From positions 1 to 13,099 of the forward strand of contig SFJM01000042.1 of the NCBI GenBank assembly GCA_004555915.1: DNA of 13,099 bases. Direction: 5' to 3'. A program made the position numbers and the translations under genes. Below, in pieces: positions 5,490-12,663 of this stretch. Each line of letters begins with the position of its first letter. Within the stretch, counting starts at the first letter, position 1. Source of the stretch: Clostridiales bacterium. GTDB lineage: Bacteria > Bacillota > Clostridia > Oscillospirales > Butyricicoccaceae. A model generated the notes under the pieces. It was not told where the DNA came from. It saw only the letters and a program-made list of their open reading frames with translations, and did no database searches.

Positions 5490-6152
5490 ATGAACAGAAA
5501 CAGCAAAAACGAGCACATCACCTTTAAAACACTGCGCTCCATGGTCAGGAGTACTATTGGGAAAAACAAGCCTACGCCGAAATATCTCCGGGAAAACGAA
5601 AAACCTGTGGCAATCAGCGCAGACGGCAGTATGACGGTATATCCCAGCGGGTTTGTCACTTATAAAAGCGTGACCGGTTCTACGGTGGTCAATCTGGCGG
5701 AATGCGGTTCGTATACATATACCTTTGATGGCGGAAAAAATGGTCTGCCGGAGAAGCATACCATTTCTGCGGAAACGCTGGAGCAAATGGAATGGAGCGT
5801 GGTCGTGGCGCTCCGGGGCGAAGAGCGGGCCGCGGAGAACAATATGAACCGGAAAGGTGACCGCACGGGAAACCGGCAGTATGCATATGAAGATGGCACT
5901 GACCCGTGGGAACAGCTCGAAAATCAGACAGAAGATGATGTGTTGGCACACATCGTTCAGCAGGACAGCATTGCGGAGCTGCTGGGCTGTTTGACTGACC
6001 GACAGCGCCGGATTGTGAAGCTGTATTTCTTTGAACAGCTGACACAGCAGCAGATTGCAGACGCATTGGGCATCCGCCAGCAGTCGGTGACCGATGCCCT
6101 GTGTGCGGCGCTGAAGCGAATGCGGAAACTTTTTAAAAAAATTTTTCTGTGA
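5490..6152 (+). CDS. Phage protein with sigma-70 region 4-like C-terminus
   Basis: The 220-aa protein has a clear helix-turn-helix at the C-terminus (about 165-215): LTDRQRRIVKLYFFEQLTQQ leads into QIADALGIRQQSVTDALCAALKRM. This is the sigma-70 region 4 pattern that contacts -35 elements. The N-terminal half (TPKYLRENEKPVAISADGSM, then VYPSGFVTYKS) looks beta-rich and has no sigma region 2, so it is not a complete sigma factor. It may be a transcription activator of the phage or an RNA polymerase partner (inference). I chose ATG 5490, preceded by GGAAAGGA at 5474-5481. An alternative TTG at 5451 lies five bases after AGGAGG at 5440-5445 and would add 13 residues (MPQPHPERKGQRI), so the start is not settled. 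It heads the replication operon after two terminator-like structures. Confidence 0.8.
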   Translation: MNRNSKNEHITFKTLRSMVRSTIGKNKPTPKYLRENEKPVAISADGSMTVYPSGFVTYKSVTGSTVVNLAECGSYTYTFDGGKNGLPEKHTISAETLEQMEWSVVVALRGEERAAENNMNRKGDRTGNRQYAYEDGTDPWEQLENQTEDDVLAHIVQQDSIAELLGCLTDRQRRIVKLYFFEQLTQQQIADALGIRQQSVTDALCAALKRMRKLFKKIFL

Positions 6153-6235
6153 CTGCCTGTTATTTCCGCCTTCCCACGACAGCAGGTGAAGAGGGGACAA
6201 CTCCCTCAAATCCAAAGGGAAGGAGGCACAGCGAT

Positions 6236-6439
6236 ATGAACAGGAAATTTCATGTGGACATCAACACGCCCGGCAATCCGGGGGAGCCGGTGCTGACAGC
6301 CAGACGCATCACGCTCCGCAATCGTTTTCTGAACGCTTTGTTCGGGAAGAAACAGCAGTTTGTTATCATTCTGCCTAGAAGGATGGTGGACAGCTTCAGC
6401 GTGAAGGAAATGCCGGATGACAGCACATCTGACAGATAA
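6236..6439 (+). CDS. Small hypothetical phage protein
   Basis: The 67-aa basic protein starts at ATG 6236 behind a strong AGGAGG (6221-6226, 9-base spacing). I do not recognise a family. It has a central basic stretch (ARRITLRNRFLNALFGKKQQ) followed by a hydrophobic strand (FVIILP) and an acidic tail. The frame is open upstream to GTG 6149, which overlaps the stop of the sigma-like gene as GTGA, but the strong ribosome site favours the shorter form. Its position among replication genes suggests an accessory or DNA-contacting role, without direct evidence. Confidence 0.65.
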   Translation: MNRKFHVDINTPGNPGEPVLTARRITLRNRFLNALFGKKQQFVIILPRRMVDSFSVKEMPDDSTSDR

Positions 6440-6492
6440 ACCAACCATTTTCGGACGCAGGATATCCTGCGAAACAACGGAGGAAAACAAAA

Positions 6493-6894
6493 ATGTCTGA
6501 CAAAACAGGAACCTTTGATTCGGCAAAGCTGGCGGGCGGACTGAACATGGTGTTCAGGGGATACGCGATGATTTTTGACGCAATGGCAGAACAGGCCGAG
6601 CTGTTGGAAACGGCGGCGCGGGGAACTGCCCCGATTGTCCCAGCGGAACAGCCAGACAGTAACACACCGCCCTGGGAGGATGCTCCGGAAACTGCCGCAG
6701 AGCAGGCCGCCCAGAAGAAGCAGATGACCAAACAGGAATTCCTTTATACCATTCAGTCGAAGGTCACCGACCCGACAGCTCAAATTCCTGCCGACAAGGT
6801 AAAGGCACTGCTGAACAAGCACGGGGCGAGTTCGCTTTCGGCGCTCCCGCCGGAGAAATATGAAGCGTTTCTCTATGACTTCAACCGGCTGTGA
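6493..6894 (+). CDS. Hypothetical phage protein upstream of DUF2800 gene
   Basis: The 133-aa protein starts at ATG 6493 behind GGAGG (6479-6483). The N-terminal third is helical (DSAKLAGGLNMVFRGYAMIF). A proline- and alanine-rich linker at about 45-75 follows, then a compact C-terminal module (MTKQEFLYTIQSKVTD, then KVKALLNKHGASSLSALPPE and YEAFLYDFNRL). The linker between two folded parts suggests an adaptor. Similar proteins precede DUF2800 genes in clostridial phages, which points to a role beside that nuclease or the ssDNA-binding protein (inference). Its stop TGA overlaps a GTG at 6891 and the next gene begins only 11 bases later, so the two are tightly coupled. No catalytic motif is visible. 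Confidence 0.75.
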   Translation: MSDKTGTFDSAKLAGGLNMVFRGYAMIFDAMAEQAELLETAARGTAPIVPAEQPDSNTPPWEDAPETAAEQAAQKKQMTKQEFLYTIQSKVTDPTAQIPADKVKALLNKHGASSLSALPPEKYEAFLYDFNRL

Positions 6895-6905
6895 CAGAGG
6901 GCAAA

Positions 6906-8090
6906 ATGGGAAAACATGCACTGTTATCCGCATCCTCCAGCCACAGATGGCTGAACTGCACGCCATCGGTGCGGCTGGAGGAGCACTATCCGGACACATC
7001 CACGCGCTATGCGGAGGAGGGCACCGCCGCACATGAACTGTGCGAGTACAAGGTGAAGCACTATCTGCATGGGCGGATGCCGCGCCCGCAGTCGGAGTTC
7101 TACACGGAGGAGATCGAACGCTACACCGATGTGTACCTCCATTTCTTTGCGGACACGCTGGAGGAAGTCAAAAAGACCTGTCCGGTGCCGATGGTGATGG
7201 TCGAGAAACAACTGGATTATTCCAACTATGCACCCGACGGCTTCGGCACAGCCGACTGCATCATTGCCGCAGACGGAACGATGCATGTCATCGACTTCAA
7301 GACCGGGTTCCAGTATGTAGAGGTTCGGAAAAATCCACAGCTGATGCTGTACGGGCTCGGCGCACTGAATGCCTGTTCATGGATGTATGACATTCAGCAG
7401 GTGGCACTTTCAATCGTTCAGCCACGGGTGGACAACGTGGCGACCTACACCTGTTCCGTTGAGGAGTTAATCCGGTGGGGCAATACGTATGTCAAGCCCA
7501 GAGCGGCGCTGGCGTATCAGGGAAAAGGCGAGCTGGTTCCCGGCGAACACTGTAGATTCTGCCGCCATCAAGCACACTGTGTTGCCCGTGCGGAGGAAGC
7601 ATTGCATCTGGCGCAGGAGGAATTCTGCAAACTGGATGGCATGAAAGAAACCGAAATCAGTGCCATTCCAAAAGTACACTTTAGGAACCCCGCCACGCTG
7701 GATCATGGCGAAATAGAAGCGCTTCTGCCGATGCTCCACCGCATTTCTGAGTGGATTGACGAGGTTTTTGCTTATGTGTCGGAGGAAGCGATTCAGCACG
7801 GCGTCATCTGGAAGGGCTATAAAGTCGTGGAAGGGCGCTCGGTCAGACGATTTACAGACGAGAAGCAGGTGGAACAGGTAGCTGTCGCCGCAGGCTATCT
7901 TGATATTTATAAAAAAAGCCTGATCTCACTCACGGAGTTTGAAAAGCTCATGGGAAAGAAGAAATTTCAGCAAATTCTTGGCGGGCTGGTGTACCGCCCG
8001 CCGGGAAAGCTGACACTCGTGCCGGAGACAGACAAGCGTCCGGCGGTCGACCTGACCGCGGCGCCGGATGAATTTACGGCACTGGATTAA
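6906..8090 (+). CDS. DUF2800 protein: RecB/Cas4-like Fe-S nuclease
   Basis: The 394-aa DUF2800 protein shows the RecB-type PD-(D/E)XK nuclease motifs in order: EGTAAHE (H43), DGFGTADC (D117), HVIDFKTG (D130, K132) and NPQLMLYG (Q145, Y149). Four cysteines fit a Cas4/AddB-style 4Fe-4S site: one at the N-terminus (LNCTPS, C18) and three in HCRFCRHQAHC (C216, C219, C225). The expected activity is an exonuclease making single-stranded DNA for phage recombination or replication; this is inferred from motifs. The start is ATG 6906 (MGKHALLSASSSHRWLNC) with GAGGG just upstream; GTG 6891, overlapping the previous stop, is a coupled alternative. The DUF2815 ssDNA-binding protein follows at once, which fits a nuclease-plus-binding-protein pair. 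Confidence 0.9.
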   Translation: MGKHALLSASSSHRWLNCTPSVRLEEHYPDTSTRYAEEGTAAHELCEYKVKHYLHGRMPRPQSEFYTEEIERYTDVYLHFFADTLEEVKKTCPVPMVMVEKQLDYSNYAPDGFGTADCIIAADGTMHVIDFKTGFQYVEVRKNPQLMLYGLGALNACSWMYDIQQVALSIVQPRVDNVATYTCSVEELIRWGNTYVKPRAALAYQGKGELVPGEHCRFCRHQAHCVARAEEALHLAQEEFCKLDGMKETEISAIPKVHFRNPATLDHGEIEALLPMLHRISEWIDEVFAYVSEEAIQHGVIWKGYKVVEGRSVRRFTDEKQVEQVAVAAGYLDIYKKSLISLTEFEKLMGKKKFQQILGGLVYRPPGKLTLVPETDKRPAVDLTAAPDEFTALD

Positions 8091-8110
8091 ATGACGAAAA
8101 GGAGTTTATT

Positions 8111-8686
8111 ATGGCGAACAATCAGAACAACAACGCAACCCGCGTACACATTCCCTGCCGCATTTCGTTTGCGAATATCTGGGAACCGAAGTCCATCAAC
8201 GGCTCGGATGAGAAGTATTCCGTATCTCTGATTATCTCCAAGGAGGACAAGCAGACGTTGCGCGCCATTCACGAAGCGGTTCAGACCGCCAAGGAAAACG
8301 GAAAGGGAAAATGGAACGGCAAGATTCCCGCAAACCTCAAACTGCCGCTGCGTGACGGCGATATTGACCGCCCGGATGACGAGGCATACGCAAATGCGTA
8401 TTTCATCAACGCCAACAACAAGGAGAAGCCGGGCATCGTCGACCGCCGTGTCCAGCCGATTACAGACCCGTCTGAGGTATACTCCGGCTGTTACTGCATT
8501 GTATCGGTGAATTTTTATCCGTTCAATGCCAATGGCAACCGCGGCGTTGCGGCTTCGCTGGGCAACATCCAGAAGGTGAGCGATGGCGAACCGCTGTCCG
8601 GCCGTGTGAGCGCCATGGCGGAGTTCGAGGCGCTGGAGGATGAGGAAGAGCTTATGAAGGAAGAACTGCCGGATTATCTCCGGTAA
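8111..8686 (+). CDS. DUF2815 phage ssDNA-binding protein
   Basis: The 191-aa protein is of the DUF2815 family, whose Enterobacter phage Enc34 member is described as an OB-fold single-stranded DNA-binding protein. Visible marks are the N-terminal RVHIPCRISFANIWEPK strand region, GSDEKYSVSLIISKED, the central NAYFINANNKEKPGIVDR, and SGCYCIVSVNFYPFNANGNR near the end of the fold. An acidic tail (EFEALEDEEELMKEELPDY) resembles the C-termini that SSB-like proteins use to recruit partners. It should coat ssDNA at the phage fork and help the polymerase and nuclease encoded on either side. ATG 8111 has GGAG at 8101-8104 with 6-base spacing, 20 bases after DUF2800. Full length for the family. Confidence 0.9.
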   Translation: MANNQNNNATRVHIPCRISFANIWEPKSINGSDEKYSVSLIISKEDKQTLRAIHEAVQTAKENGKGKWNGKIPANLKLPLRDGDIDRPDDEAYANAYFINANNKEKPGIVDRRVQPITDPSEVYSGCYCIVSVNFYPFNANGNRGVAASLGNIQKVSDGEPLSGRVSAMAEFEALEDEEELMKEELPDYLR

Positions 8687-8754
8687 GACGGCGGTGCAGG
8701 AGGACGGCTGGCATCCGCCGGCTGCTCTCCAATTTGGAAGGGAGGAAGCTCGCT

Positions 8755-10746
8755 GTGAGACAGCGCATTGTCCATATTGATATTGAAACCTTCTCGGCCG
8801 TAAACCTTGCCAAATGCGGCGTGTACCGCTATGCCGAGTCGGACAGCTTTCAGATTTTGCTCGTTGCCTATGCTTTCGATGACGGCCCGGTTCAGATTGC
8901 AGACCTTGCCAGCGGCGATCTGTTCCCACAGGAACTGCTGGACGCATTTTTCGATCCTGATACCATCTGTATGGCACACAATGCGCAGTTCGAGCGCGTG
9001 TGCTTTTCCAGTTATCTGAAACGGCAGTATCCCGGAACGTATTTGCAGGAGGACGAATTTTTGAACCCGGACAGCTGGTACTGCACGATGGTGCAGGCGG
9101 CTGAGCTGGGGTTGCCGTTTTCGCTGGACGGTGTGGCAACCGTGCTGAAAACCGGGGAACAGAAGGACAAACGGGGCAAAGACCTGATCCGGTACTTTTG
9201 TGTTCCGTGCAGGCCGACAAAAGCCAATGGAGGCAGAACCAGAAACCTGCCGGAGCATGATCCGCAAAAGTGGGCGGATTTCAAAGCCTACTGCGTGCAG
9301 GATGTTGCGACCGAACGGGACATTCACAGGAGGATGCAGCATTTTCCGCTGTCAGAAGCGGAGCTCGCGTTTTATCACATGGATCAGCGCATCAATGACC
9401 GCGGCTGGAAAATAGACCTTCCGTTTGTCCGGCAGGCGATTGCCTGTGACATGCTGTACAGCGAGCAGATGACTGCCCGGGCATATGAGCTGACAGGCTT
9501 GGAGAACCCAAACTCGGTGTCCCAGCTCAAGGGCTGGCTGGAAGCGCGGGGCATCCAGATGGACAGTCTGTCCAAAAAAGCGGTTGCGCAGGCGGTAAAG
9601 GAACTGGACAGCGGCGGGTGCGATGCGGAGGTACTGGAAATGCTCAAGCTCCGGCAGAAGCTGGCGAAATCGTCCGTAAAGAAATACGAAGCCTGTGAGC
9701 GGGCAGTCTGCAAAGACGGCAGGGCAAGAGGGCTGTTCCTGTTCTACGGTGCCAATCACACGGGACGGTTTACCTCCCGCCTGATTCAGGTGCAGAATCT
9801 GCCGCAAAACCATCTGGAGCCGCTGGAAATTGCGCGTAATTTGGTGAAAACAGGACAGTTTGGCGCGCTGGAGTATTTTTTTGGCAATACACCGCAGGTG
9901 CTGTCCGAGCTCATCCGCACGGCGTTTGTGCCGAAGGAGGGTTGCCGCTTTATCGTCGCGGACTTCTCTGCGATTGAAGCGCGCGGACTCAGCTGGCTGG
10001 CGGGAGAGGAATGGCGCATGGAGGTTTTTCGGACGCATGGCAAGATTTACGAAGCGACCGCCGCTAATATGTTCCATATTCCCATAGAATCCATCACCAA
10101 AACCAGCCCGGAGCGGCAGAAAGGCAAGCAGGCGGAGCTGGGGTGTGGATATGGAGGTTCGGTCGGCGCTCTGATCAGTATGGGCGCACTGGAAAATGGT
10201 CTGAAGGAATCCGAACTGCAAGATATTATCGACGCATGGCGGCAGGCAAATCCCAAGATTGTACAGTTCTGGTACGATATTGACCGCGCGGCACACAAGG
10301 CAATTCGAACCGGACAGCCGCAGACTGTCGGCAAAATCTGTATCGCGTATCAGGGCGGCATGATGCTGACCCGCCTGCCGTCCGGCAGAAGACTGGTGTA
10401 CATCCGTCCGAGACTGGAGCCCAACCGGTTCGGGCACATGTCAATTACCTATGAGGGCATCGGTGTCGGAAACAAGTGGGAGCGGCTGGAGACATACGGG
10501 GCGAAGCTGGTGGAGAACATCACACAGGGCATGTGCCGGGATATTCTGGTCGAAGCCATGCGGCGCGTGGAACAGGCGGGCTTTGATATTGTAGCCCATG
10601 TGCACGATGAAATGATTGTGGAGGTTCCCAACGGCGTGAGCAGTGTGGAAGAGATCTGCGGCATCATGTCCATCCCGCCGGAATGGTGCGCAGACCTGCC
10701 GCTGCGGGCGGACGGCTATGAATGCCGGTTTTACAGAAAGGACTGA
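8755..10746 (+). CDS. Phage family A DNA polymerase with 3'-5' exonuclease
   Basis: The 663-aa replicative polymerase is complete. The proofreading exonuclease is at the N-terminus: HIDIETFS (D9, E11), MAHNAQFE (N76) and YCVQDVATERD (D183). The polymerase domain has motif A VADFSAIEAR (D403), motif B RQKGKQAELGCGYGG (R454, K458, Y466) and motif C HVHDE (D618, E619). All catalytic residues expected for both activities are present, so it should replicate the phage genome. GTG 8755 is the start because GGAGG at 8741-8745 lies nine bases before it; the upstream TTG 8734 precedes the ribosome site. The 68-base gap after DUF2815 holds a GC-rich hairpin (8705-8720) that may influence translation. 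There is no separate 5' nuclease domain; the VRR-NUC gene downstream may supply nuclease function. Confidence 0.95.
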   Translation: MRQRIVHIDIETFSAVNLAKCGVYRYAESDSFQILLVAYAFDDGPVQIADLASGDLFPQELLDAFFDPDTICMAHNAQFERVCFSSYLKRQYPGTYLQEDEFLNPDSWYCTMVQAAELGLPFSLDGVATVLKTGEQKDKRGKDLIRYFCVPCRPTKANGGRTRNLPEHDPQKWADFKAYCVQDVATERDIHRRMQHFPLSEAELAFYHMDQRINDRGWKIDLPFVRQAIACDMLYSEQMTARAYELTGLENPNSVSQLKGWLEARGIQMDSLSKKAVAQAVKELDSGGCDAEVLEMLKLRQKLAKSSVKKYEACERAVCKDGRARGLFLFYGANHTGRFTSRLIQVQNLPQNHLEPLEIARNLVKTGQFGALEYFFGNTPQVLSELIRTAFVPKEGCRFIVADFSAIEARGLSWLAGEEWRMEVFRTHGKIYEATAANMFHIPIESITKTSPERQKGKQAELGCGYGGSVGALISMGALENGLKESELQDIIDAWRQANPKIVQFWYDIDRAAHKAIRTGQPQTVGKICIAYQGGMMLTRLPSGRRLVYIRPRLEPNRFGHMSITYEGIGVGNKWERLETYGAKLVENITQGMCRDILVEAMRRVEQAGFDIVAHVHDEMIVEVPNGVSSVEEICGIMSIPPEWCADLPLRADGYECRFYRKD

Positions 10747-10751
10747 GTGAG

Positions 10752-10976
10752 ATGACGATGGCAGAGAAGTACAGCTGTGGGTATATCCGGATGAAAACCG
10801 ATGCCGTACAGTATACGCCCTGCCGAGGGCGCAGTGACCCAACTGCGTGCATGGCAATTGCACATGTTATCCGGGAAGAAAAACAGAGAAAGCAGCGGTC
10901 GGCAAAGCACCGATATCCCAGAGTCGGTGTTTGGCGTGCGCCGGAGCTTCGAGGTGGCAGATATGCGGGAAAGTAA
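10752..10976 (+). CDS. Small basic hypothetical protein
   Basis: The 74-aa protein begins at ATG 10752, five bases after the polymerase stop, with AAAGGA about 10 bases upstream; ATG 10758 is an alternative. The sequence is strongly basic toward the end (VIREEKQRKQRSAKHRYPR). It has cysteines at 9, 24 and 33 but no clear metal motif. It overlaps the start of the VRR-NUC gene by 14 bases, which is common for real genes in this cassette. No family is recognised. Without this frame the 200-base stretch between polymerase and nuclease would be the longest gap in the operon, which mildly supports it. Confidence 0.5.
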   Translation: MTMAEKYSCGYIRMKTDAVQYTPCRGRSDPTACMAIAHVIREEKQRKQRSAKHRYPRVGVWRAPELRGGRYAGK

Positions 10977-11265
10977 GATTGAGCGAGCTCTTGTGGATGC
11001 CGTGAGAAAACAGGGAGGCATTGCGTTCAAGTTCACCAGCCAGACCATGAACGGTGTACCGGATCGGCTGGTTCTGCTGCCCGGCGGACAGATCGGCTTT
11101 GTGGAGATGAAAGCGCCGGGAAAACAGCTGCGGCTTTTGCAGAAAAAGCGCAAGGCACAGCTGGAAGCGCTCGGTTTTCCGGTGTTTGTCGTGGACAGAC
11201 CGGAACAGATTGAGGGGACCATACACGCCATTACGCATGGAAGAAAGAGAGGGGATACCCTGTGA
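10963..11265 (+). CDS. VRR-NUC domain nuclease
   Basis: The 100-aa stand-alone VRR-NUC nuclease belongs to the PD-(D/E)XK superfamily. The motifs run in order: ESKIERALVDAVRKQGG at the N-terminus (E7), GVPDRLVLLPGG (D34), FVEMKAPGK (E48, K50) and LLQKKRKAQLEALGF (Q60). Relatives act on branched or flap DNA, and phage members accompany a helicase, so a structure-specific nuclease in replication or recombination is likely. ATG 10963 has GAGGTG at 10951-10956 with 6-base spacing. The longer frame from 10801 lacks a ribosome site and adds nothing family-like. Its TGA overlaps the GTG start of the SNF2 helicase (GTGA), so the two proteins are translationally coupled and probably work together. Confidence 0.92.
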   Translation: MRESKIERALVDAVRKQGGIAFKFTSQTMNGVPDRLVLLPGGQIGFVEMKAPGKQLRLLQKKRKAQLEALGFPVFVVDRPEQIEGTIHAITHGRKRGDTL

Positions 11266-12632
11266 TATTTGAGCCGCATGCGTATCAGCAGTTCTGCATT
11301 GAATATCTCAAAGAGCATGAAATTGCCGCCCTGTTTCTTGATATGGGGCTGGGCAAGACAAGTATCACGCTGACCGCTATCCATGATCTGATGCTGGATT
11401 CCTTCGAGGTGAGCCGGGTTCTGGTCGTGGCACCTGTCAGAGTAGCAAAAGATACCTGGCCGAAGGAGTTGGAAAAGTGGGATCATCTGCGGCACCTGAC
11501 CATGGCAGTGGCGGTTGGGACACCAAAACAGCGGGAAGCCGCAGTACGGCAGGATGCGATGATTACCGTCATCAACCGCGAAAACCTGAAATGGCTGACG
11601 GAATTTCTGCATCAAAACCGCATGCCATTCCGCTATGACATGCTTGTGATTGACGAACTGTCCGGCTTCAAATCCTACAAAAGCCAGCGATTCAAACTCA
11701 TGCGCCAGCTACGGGCAAAGGTGCACCGGATTGTGGGGCTGACCGGAACGCCTGCCCCGAATGGTCTGATGGATTTGTGGGCGGAAATTGGGCTGTTGGA
11801 CAGGGGTGAGCGGCTCGGCAGGTTTATCGGACCGTACCGGGAGCGGTATTTCACGGCATCCTCCTATAATCCGCAGACCGGAATCGTCTATCGCTACGAA
11901 CCAAAGCCGAGTGCGGAGAAGGAAATCTATGACCGGATTTCTGATATCAGCATTTCCATGAAAGCCCTCGACTATTTGGACATGCCCGCATGCGTCATGA
12001 ACACCGTGCCGGTATATCTGGATGACAGCGAGCGCCGGGTGTATGAACAGCTGAAAAAGGAATTTATTCTCCCGATGGCAGAAGGCGGGGATGTGGATGC
12101 CGCCAATGCCGCGGCGCTGTCCGGCAAACTCCTGCAACTGGCGGGCGGCGCGGTGTATGATGAATGCCATCAGATGAGGGAATTCCATAGCCGGAAGCTG
12201 GATGCGCTGGAGGATTTGATTGAAGCGGCGAACGGACAGCCGGTGCTGGTCGCGTACTGGTATCAACACGAGCATGACCGTATCCATGCCCGGTTTGCGA
12301 AAGTCGGGGTGCGCGACCTTCGGTCGGAAGCAGATATCAGCGACTGGAATGCCGGGAAAATACCGGTGGCGCTGATCCATCCCGCCGCGGCTGGACACGG
12401 ATTAAATTTGCAGGAGGGTGGGCACATTCTGGTCTGGTACAGCATGATCTGGAATCTGGAGCTGTATCAGCAGACCAATGGCAGGCTCTGGCGGCAGGGA
12501 CAGACGGAACGGGTATCCATTCACCACATTGTCACGGCGGATACGATGGATGAGGATGTGATGGAAGGGCTCAGGCAAAAGAACATGACACAGGAAAAGC
12601 TGATGACTGCCGTCCGGGCACGGGTCAGCTGA
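11262..12632 (+). CDS. SNF2-family DNA helicase/translocase
   Basis: The 456-aa phage SNF2-type ATPase has both RecA-like lobes. Motif I is LDMGLGKTS (K32), motif Ia VAPVRVAKDTWPKEL, motif II VIDELSGFKS (D131, E132) and motif III GLTGTPAPNG. The second lobe ends with GHGLNLQEGG (motif V) and NGRLWRQGQTERV (motif VI; R408, R411). No extra nuclease or DNA-binding domain is fused. It should move along double-stranded DNA using ATP, and in this cassette may serve fork remodelling or origin opening together with the VRR-NUC protein (inference). The GTG start at 11262 overlaps the VRR-NUC stop, with GAGGGGAT upstream. It is the last complete gene of the replication module. Confidence 0.94.
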   Translation: MIFEPHAYQQFCIEYLKEHEIAALFLDMGLGKTSITLTAIHDLMLDSFEVSRVLVVAPVRVAKDTWPKELEKWDHLRHLTMAVAVGTPKQREAAVRQDAMITVINRENLKWLTEFLHQNRMPFRYDMLVIDELSGFKSYKSQRFKLMRQLRAKVHRIVGLTGTPAPNGLMDLWAEIGLLDRGERLGRFIGPYRERYFTASSYNPQTGIVYRYEPKPSAEKEIYDRISDISISMKALDYLDMPACVMNTVPVYLDDSERRVYEQLKKEFILPMAEGGDVDAANAAALSGKLLQLAGGAVYDECHQMREFHSRKLDALEDLIEAANGQPVLVAYWYQHEHDRIHARFAKVGVRDLRSEADISDWNAGKIPVALIHPAAAGHGLNLQEGGHILVWYSMIWNLELYQQTNGRLWRQGQTERVSIHHIVTADTMDEDVMEGLRQKNMTQEKLMTAVRARVS

Positions 12633-12663
12633 GGAAAAGCGTCAGCCGGAGGAGGAATAAAAT

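Noticed and set aside
6130..6152. A7 tract flanked by T5 near the end of the sigma-like gene, with the next frame open at -1
   Set aside because: A programmed frameshift would fuse the two proteins, but the codon register does not give a canonical X-XXY-YYZ heptamer, and the downstream gene has its own strong AGGAGG.
5415..6215. 266-codon minus-strand frame
   Set aside because: Antisense to the sigma-like gene; no credible start or domain.
8087..9220. 377-codon minus-strand frame across DUF2815 and polymerase
   Set aside because: Antisense to two well-recognised genes. It is rich in R, P, S and C as expected of a shadow frame in GC-rich DNA, with no ribosome site or family motif.
9352..10437. 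361-codon minus-strand frame inside the polymerase gene
   Set aside because: Lies opposite the catalytic motifs of the polymerase. Composition is that of a shadow frame.
10731..11615. 294-codon minus-strand frame
   Set aside because: Antisense to the VRR-NUC and SNF2 genes, which have complete motifs and good starts.
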